Source: Tabrizicola flagellatus (lineage in GTDB: Bacteria; Pseudomonadota; Alphaproteobacteria; Rhodobacterales; Rhodobacteraceae). Taken from it: a DNA stretch of 64,000 bases. The position numbers and the translations under genes are program-made. Where the stretch lies: contig NZ_VMDU01000002.1 of NCBI RefSeq assembly GCF_008271465.1, forward strand, positions 434,001 to 498,000. The letters run 5' to 3'. Numbering within the stretch: position 1 is the stretch's first letter; every line of letters begins with the position of its first letter. Below, piece after piece: positions 59,739 through 64,000 of this stretch. Below the pieces are notes generated by a model. The model was not told the origin of the DNA. It made no database searches and worked only from the letters and a program-made list of their open reading frames with translations.

Positions 59739-59807
59739 GTCCCCGCTCTCCTCCAAGGCCGCGAGGATCAGCCTATCCGGCTGATTTCAAACAGGGAAGC
59801 GCAAGGA

Positions 59808-59883
59808 TGGTGACCCCGGCAGGACTTGAACCTGCAACCTTCCCCTTAGGAGGGGGACGCTCTATCCGTTGAGCTACGAGGCC
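59808..59883 (-). tRNA. tRNA-Arg (anticodon CCT)
   Basis: A 76-nt cloverleaf on the minus strand. Acceptor GGCCTCG pairs with CGGGGTC (two G-U pairs), D-arm GCTC/GAGC, anticodon stem TCCCC/GGGGA with loop CTCCTAA, T-arm GCAGG/CCTGC around TTCAAGT, and an encoded CCA end. Anticodon CCT reads AGG. Confidence 0.96.
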
Positions 59884-60031
59884 GCCGTCCCCTCATGCGA
59901 CGAAACGGGCAGCATTTCAACCGGACAAAAGAAAAGGGGAGGCAAGTTTTGGCCCACTACCTCCCCCCTGGTCCGACGCATCCGAAGTGAGAGCTTGCAG
60001 GGACGCGCAGGATATGGCCAGCCAAACTGGC

Positions 60032-60045
60032 TGTTAGCGGTAACA
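60032..60045. promoter_or_regulatory. Palindromic LacI-family operator
   Basis: TGTTA-GCGG-TAACA is a LacI-family-type box with a central CG. It lies 76 bases before the regulator start. A weaker relative, TTGGCGCTAACAA, is at 60081-60093. Position suggests autoregulation. Confidence 0.6.
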
Positions 60046-60121
60046 CTAGCAGACGATTGCGCCTTGGACAAGCCCCGGCTTTGGCGCTAACAAGGGATAT
60101 GCCCACCGCCGGACCAGTGCA

Positions 60122-61138
60122 TTGACCAAGCCTACCCCAGACCCGCGCCACGCCTTGACCCTTCGCGATGTGTCCGAAGCCTCGGGCGTCTCGGAAATGA
60201 CCGTCAGCCGGGTGTTGCGCAACCGGGGCGACGTGTCGGGTCCGACGCGGGAAAAGGTGCTCGAGGCCGCCCGGGCGCTCGGCTACGTCCCGAACAAGAT
60301 CGCGGGTGCGCTGGCCAGCCAGCGGGTGAACCTGGTGGGCGTGGTGATCCCTTCGCTGTCGAACATGGTCTTCCCCGAGGTGATGACCGGAATCTCCGAG
60401 ACGCTGGAAGGCACCGGCCTGCAACCGGTGGTCGGCGTGACCAACTACCTGCCCGACCGTGAAGAGAAGGTCATCTACGAGATGCTCAGCTGGCGGCCCT
60501 CGGGGATGATCGTCGCGGGGCTGGAACACACCGCCGCCTCGCGCGCCATGCTGGCCCGGGCCGGCATCCCCATCGTCGAGATCATGGACATCGACGGCGA
60601 CCCGATCGATCATGCCGTCGGCATCTCGCACCGTCGCGCCGGGCGCCAGATGGCCGAGGCGATCATCGCCGCCGGCTATCGCCGGATCGCCTTCCTCGGC
60701 ACGCAGATGCCGAACGACTTCCGCGCCAAGAAACGGCTGGAAGGTTTTGAAGAGGCTCTGGGCAAGGCCGGGCTGACGCTGGTGGACCGGGAATACTATT
60801 CCGGCGGATCGGCGCTCCTGAAGGGGCGCGAGATGACGGCCGCGGTCCTGAACCGGACGCCGGATGTGGATTTCCTCTATTATTCCAACGACATGATCGG
60901 GGCAGGGGGGCTTCTGTACTGCTTCGACAAGGGGCTGGACGTGCCCGGCCGCATCGGTCTGGCCGGGTTCAACGGGGTGGAACTGCTCGACGGCCTGCCG
61001 CGCAAGCTGGCCACGATGGACGCCTGCCGGCTGGAAATCGGGCGCAAGGCGGCCGAGATCATCGCTGGAACCGCCACCCCGGGCGAGAAGATCGAGCTGT
61101 TCCCGACCCTGCAACCCGGCGACACGATCCGGCGCTGA
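60122..61138 (+). CDS. LacI-family transcriptional regulator
   Basis: A 338-residue repressor with the N-terminal helix-turn-helix LTLRDVSEASGVSEMTVSRV, hinge helix YVPNKIAGALASQR and a periplasmic-binding-protein-like core (VGVVIPSLSNMVFPEVMTGI). It resembles GntR-like gluconate/ketogluconate regulators. The start is a TTG at 60122, with no in-frame ATG or GTG that fits. No sugar genes lie beside it, so its targets are elsewhere. Confidence 0.88.
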   Translation: MTKPTPDPRHALTLRDVSEASGVSEMTVSRVLRNRGDVSGPTREKVLEAARALGYVPNKIAGALASQRVNLVGVVIPSLSNMVFPEVMTGISETLEGTGLQPVVGVTNYLPDREEKVIYEMLSWRPSGMIVAGLEHTAASRAMLARAGIPIVEIMDIDGDPIDHAVGISHRRAGRQMAEAIIAAGYRRIAFLGTQMPNDFRAKKRLEGFEEALGKAGLTLVDREYYSGGSALLKGREMTAAVLNRTPDVDFLYYSNDMIGAGGLLYCFDKGLDVPGRIGLAGFNGVELLDGLPRKLATMDACRLEIGRKAAEIIAGTATPGEKIELFPTLQPGDTIRR

Positions 61139-61172
61139 GCGATGCCCGGCGCCGCAAGGGGGGCCTGACCCG

Positions 61173-62051
61173 ATGCAGTTGCCGTCCGACCTGCTGGCCG
61201 ACCTCCTCGCCGCGCTGCCGCTTGCCGACCCGATCGAGGTGGCGGATGTCGGCGCCTCGGCCCTGCCGACCAGCGAGGCGCCGCCCTACGCGCCGCTTCT
61301 GGACCATGGCCTCGCCCGGCTGACCGGGTTCGAGCCGAACCCCGAGGAACTGGCGAAACTGCCCGCCGACCCGCGCCGCCGTTACCTGCCGCATGCGGTC
61401 GGCGACGGTGGCCCCGCGACGCTGCACCTGACCCGGCATCCGGGTTTCACCTCGACGCTTGCCCCCGATCCCGCGATCACGGCCCACATCCATTCCTTCG
61501 CCGCGCTGACCGAGGTCACCGCCCGACAGCCGGTCCGGACCGTCCGGCTGGACGATCTGGCCGACCTGCCCCGGATCGACTGGCTCAAGATCGACATCCA
61601 GGGCGGGGAACTCGCGGCCTTCCGGGGCGGCGCGCGCAAGCTCTCCGCCGCGCTCTGCGTCCAGACCGAGGTCGCCTTCGTCCCGATCTACCGCGACCAG
61701 CCGCTCTTCGCCGAGCAGGACGCCTGCCTGCGCGACCTCGGCCTGCGTTTCTTCGGCTTCGCCTCGGCCAACCGCTTTCCCTTCACCGGCACGCCGAACG
61801 CCCTCTATTTCACCGCGAAACGCCGGGACATCGGCCAGTGGATCGACGCCGACGCGGTCTATCTGGCCGATTTCACCCGCTGGGAGACGCTGCCCGCCCC
61901 GGACCTGATCCGGCTCTTCCTGATCGTGACGCTGTGCTATCCCGCGCTTGGCGCGACGCTGCGGCTGGCCAGGCTTCTGGCCGCGCGCGGCCTCCTGCCG
62001 GATGGGATCATCCGCCGCCTCATCGACGCAGCCGCCCCGCCACCCGCGTAG
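61173..62051 (+). CDS. FkbM-family methyltransferase
   Basis: A 292-residue SAM-dependent methyltransferase domain: VADVGASALPT (SAM loop), LTGFEPNPEEL and IDWLKIDIQGGELAAF, the last a hallmark of FkbM. The substrate (often a sugar or natural product hydroxyl) is not deducible. It follows the LacI regulator by 34 bases. Confidence 0.85.
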   Translation: MQLPSDLLADLLAALPLADPIEVADVGASALPTSEAPPYAPLLDHGLARLTGFEPNPEELAKLPADPRRRYLPHAVGDGGPATLHLTRHPGFTSTLAPDPAITAHIHSFAALTEVTARQPVRTVRLDDLADLPRIDWLKIDIQGGELAAFRGGARKLSAALCVQTEVAFVPIYRDQPLFAEQDACLRDLGLRFFGFASANRFPFTGTPNALYFTAKRRDIGQWIDADAVYLADFTRWETLPAPDLIRLFLIVTLCYPALGATLRLARLLAARGLLPDGIIRRLIDAAAPPPA

Positions 62052-62132
62052 GGAGCGCTCCAGCGCACCATCCCGCCGCCCTTCGGCGCCATGGTTGACA
62101 TCCGGTAAACGCCCACGGCCATCCTGTTGAAA

Positions 62133-62579
62133 TCACGGGGCGATCCCGGATTGTCCACCGTGGACAGCCTGCATCTCCGCCCAGACGATCCCGGCCCGCC
62201 GCTGCATCTCGGGCACCGCCTTCGGATGGCCGAGGAAGCCCGAGACCGGCATCAGCTCCCATCCCTGCCCCTCGTCTCCGAAGCGGATCGCCGCGACCTC
62301 CTCCGGGCTGATCCGGCCACCGAAGAAGACCGCCTGCCGCCCGGCCTCGACCATCGAGGGGAAGACCCGCCGCCAGACCAGCCGGCTGGCCGGCAGGCGC
62401 AGCCCGAACTCTTCCCAAAGCTCGCGCAGCAGGCAGTCCTCGGGCGTCTCCGCCCCCTCGCGCCCGCCGCCCGGCAGGTCCCAGAGCCCCGGCCAGCGCA
62501 GGTCGGGCCGGTCGTCGCGCAGGCAGGTCAGCACCGAGGCCCCGCAGAACAGCGCCGCCTTGGCCCCGGTGAAATCCAC
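62133..62579 (-). CDS. NUDIX hydrolase
   Basis: A 148-residue pyrophosphohydrolase with a full Nudix box, GGREGAETPEDCLLRELWEE then FGL, after WPGLWDLPGG. The start is a GTG at 62579 that shares its first base with the NfeD-like stop (TAGTG). Near its 3' end is a perfect 15-bp palindrome, TGTCCAC-C-GTGGACA (62152-62166). Confidence 0.9.
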   Translation of the reverse strand: MDFTGAKAALFCGASVLTCLRDDRPDLRWPGLWDLPGGGREGAETPEDCLLRELWEEFGLRLPASRLVWRRVFPSMVEAGRQAVFFGGRISPEEVAAIRFGDEGQGWELMPVSGFLGHPKAVPEMQRRAGIVWAEMQAVHGGQSGIAP

Positions 62580-62863
62580 TACCGCTGGTCGTTGATGTCG
62601 CGGTCCCAGATCTTGACCTGGCCCTCGCGCACGCCGACCACCCGGCGCAGCACGGCCCATGCCGCCACCGACAGGATGGCGAAGATCAGCACCAGCGCCG
62701 CCAGCCCGCCCGGCGCGAGGCCGATGCCGACCAGCACCCCGGTGAGCACCGCCCCGATGGCGAAGCCCAGGAAGATGTAGCCCGGCGCCAGCACCTCGAG
62801 CACCCCGAGCGCAAAGCCCAGGATGACCCAGGCCCACCAGGTCCCCGCGATTGTCGGCAGCAT
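62579..62863 (-). CDS. NfeD-like membrane protein
   Basis: A 94-residue protein with three hydrophobic segments (WVILGFALGVLEVLAPGYIF) and no soluble OB domain, i.e. the short NfeD1b-like type. These pair with SPFH/stomatin proteins, and the SPFH gene lies one base upstream on the same strand. Confidence 0.88.
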   Translation of the reverse strand: MLPTIAGTWWAWVILGFALGVLEVLAPGYIFLGFAIGAVLTGVLVGIGLAPGGLAALVLIFAILSVAAWAVLRRVVGVREGQVKIWDRDINDQR

Positions 62864-62864
62864 G

Positions 62865-63746
62865 TCAGCCCCGTCCTTTCAGCATCTTGAACGCATCGCC
62901 GAAGGCCTCCAGCGCGTTCGCCGGCACCAGGATCGTCTGCTTGCCCTGACCCACGGCCACGGCCTGCAAGGCCTCGACCTGCTTCAGGGCGACCTGGAAC
63001 TGCGCGGCCTCGAGGCCGTTTTCCTTGATCGCCCCGGCGATCACGCCCGTCGCATAGGCCTCGGCATCCGCCGTGATCCGCCGCGCCTTGGCGGCCTGTT
63101 CGGCGGCGTAGAGATCGGCGTCGGCGGCAAGCTCGACCGACCGCTTCTTGCCTTCGGCCTCCGTGACCTGCGCCCGCCGGGCGCGTTCTGCGTTCAGCTG
63201 CTGCAGCATGGCCGCCCGCGTCGCCTCGTCCAGGTTCACGTCCAGGATCTCGGCCCGGGTGACCTCCACCCCCCAGTCATCGACCATGGCCGTCACCTGC
63301 TCGCGCACGCGGTCGATCAGCTGGGCGCGGTTCGACTGGACCTGGTCCAGTTCCAGCTTGCCGATTTCCGACCGGACGATCCCGGCGACCGTCGTCGCGA
63401 TCGCGCCGTCCACGTCGCGGATCCGGTAGACGGTCTTTTCCGGTTCCGTCACCCGGTAGAAGACCGAGGTCTCGACCTTCACCAGCACGTTGTCCGCCGT
63501 GATCGCGTCCTGGCTGGCGTTCGGCAGCTGGCGCTCCAGCACAGACACCTTGTGCGCGATACGGTCCAGGAACGGGACGACGAAGTTGATCCCCGGCCCG
63601 AGGACCGAGCGCAGCCGGCCGAACCGTTCGACCACATGCTTTTCGGACTGCGGCACGATCCGCACGCCAAGGAAGATGCAGAGGATGATGAAGAGAGCGA
63701 TGGCCAGATAGACCCCTGGCCAGCCAATCAGGAAATCAAGGTCCAC
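62865..63746 (-). CDS. SPFH/Band-7 (stomatin/QmcA-like) membrane protein
   Basis: A 293-residue protein. An N-terminal membrane helix (YLAIALFIILCIFLGV) precedes a Band-7 domain (VPQSEKHVVERFGRLRSVLG, QDAITADNVLVKVETSVFY). A coiled coil rich in Ala/Glu/Arg (AERARRAQVTEAEGKKRSVE) follows. It forms membrane scaffolds that modulate proteolysis. The start is a GTG at 63746, with GGAGGG 6 bases before it. Operon: SPFH, NfeD-like, NUDIX. Confidence 0.93.
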   Translation of the reverse strand: MDLDFLIGWPGVYLAIALFIILCIFLGVRIVPQSEKHVVERFGRLRSVLGPGINFVVPFLDRIAHKVSVLERQLPNASQDAITADNVLVKVETSVFYRVTEPEKTVYRIRDVDGAIATTVAGIVRSEIGKLELDQVQSNRAQLIDRVREQVTAMVDDWGVEVTRAEILDVNLDEATRAAMLQQLNAERARRAQVTEAEGKKRSVELAADADLYAAEQAAKARRITADAEAYATGVIAGAIKENGLEAAQFQVALKQVEALQAVAVGQGKQTILVPANALEAFGDAFKMLKGRG

Positions 63747-63895
63747 GACAATCCCTCCAGACCAAAGACCGCCACGTCGGGCGCCCACGGGAATGTGACC
63801 CCTGATCCCGGTGCGTGCAAGACCCTTGCCCCGACTTCCCCCTGCCCGGCGAACAAGATAGGGTCGCTCCGCGTCTGAAACGAACGGAGCCGATC

Positions 63896-64000
63896 ATGAC
63901 CCAGCGCCTGCACCTTGTCTTTGGTGGCGAGTTGGTGGACCCCCAGAAGAACGTCTTCCGCGACGTCAGCCAGATCCACATCGTCGGCATGTTCCCGGAC
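63896..64000 (+). CDS. DUF4170 protein, 5' part only
   Basis: The first 35 residues (MTQRLHLVFGGELVDPQKNV, ending IHIVGMFPD) match the small DUF4170 family common in alphaproteobacteria. GGAG precedes the ATG. The frame is cut by the window end. Function unknown. Confidence 0.82.
   Translation, partial: MTQRLHLVFGGELVDPQKNVFRDVSQIHIVGMFPD

Overview
The window is high-GC chromosomal DNA from an alphaproteobacterium, almost certainly a member of the Rhodobacteraceae. The evidence is the rpsT-dnaA-dnaN-recF-gyrB block, the fxsA/Tim44/mltA/Smr block, a PhyR-NepR-EcfG stress locus, DUF4170, and a Rhizobium-style rhamnose locus. I assign no species. No IS element, prophage or CRISPR array is visible.

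Layout. 1-3498: ilvA (cut by the window edge), a Lys/Ser-rich exported protein, and argG. 3661-19378: a protease island. Its minus-strand group is an FTP/HExxH metallopeptidase (frameshifted as sequenced), a histidine phosphatase and an M28 peptidase. A divergent plus-strand operon encodes a subtilisin+trypsin double protease, a trypsin-P-loop ATPase fusion and a large STAND-like NTPase. A secreted S33 peptidase converges on that operon. None of the first six proteins has a signal peptide. I read this as a candidate NTPase-controlled proteolytic conflict (defence) system. 19576-24524: exported MsrA, an SDR, a lipoprotein hydrolase, Smr, MltA and Tim44-like. 24641-26629: fxsA, followed by a decayed general stress response locus. 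ecfG has lost its DNA-binding region, nepR is intact, and phyR carries a frameshift, a nonsense codon and a 14-bp tandem duplication. Both EcfG-type promoters remain perfect. 26947-31615: a molybdenum hydroxylase (M, S and L subunits), a MoaD-like carrier and an HpcH/HpaI aldolase. 31628-36871: ubiB, ubiE, a membrane protein, mutM, an enoyl-CoA hydratase and rpsT. 37394-44804: dnaA, dnaN, recF, a GNAT, a LysE exporter and gyrB.

44801-59738 is an L-rhamnose locus. Minus-strand genes are rhaD, rhaI, a DUF4037 protein, a UroD-like protein and a GH78 rhamnosidase. Plus-strand genes are a DeoR regulator, an ABC importer (binding protein, ATPase, two permeases) and a mutarotase, with the kinase inverted at the far end. 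Together they import rhamnose, interconvert its anomers, isomerise it, phosphorylate it, cleave it and oxidise the lactaldehyde. The window ends with tRNA-Arg(CCT), a LacI-type regulator with a palindromic box, an FkbM methyltransferase, NUDIX, NfeD-like and SPFH proteins, and the start of a DUF4170 gene.

Genome-style features that recur: a 60-70 bp imperfect-palindrome repeat (four copies, mostly at convergent junctions), three convergent gene pairs whose stops share one CTAG, and many ATGA/TGATG translational overlaps.
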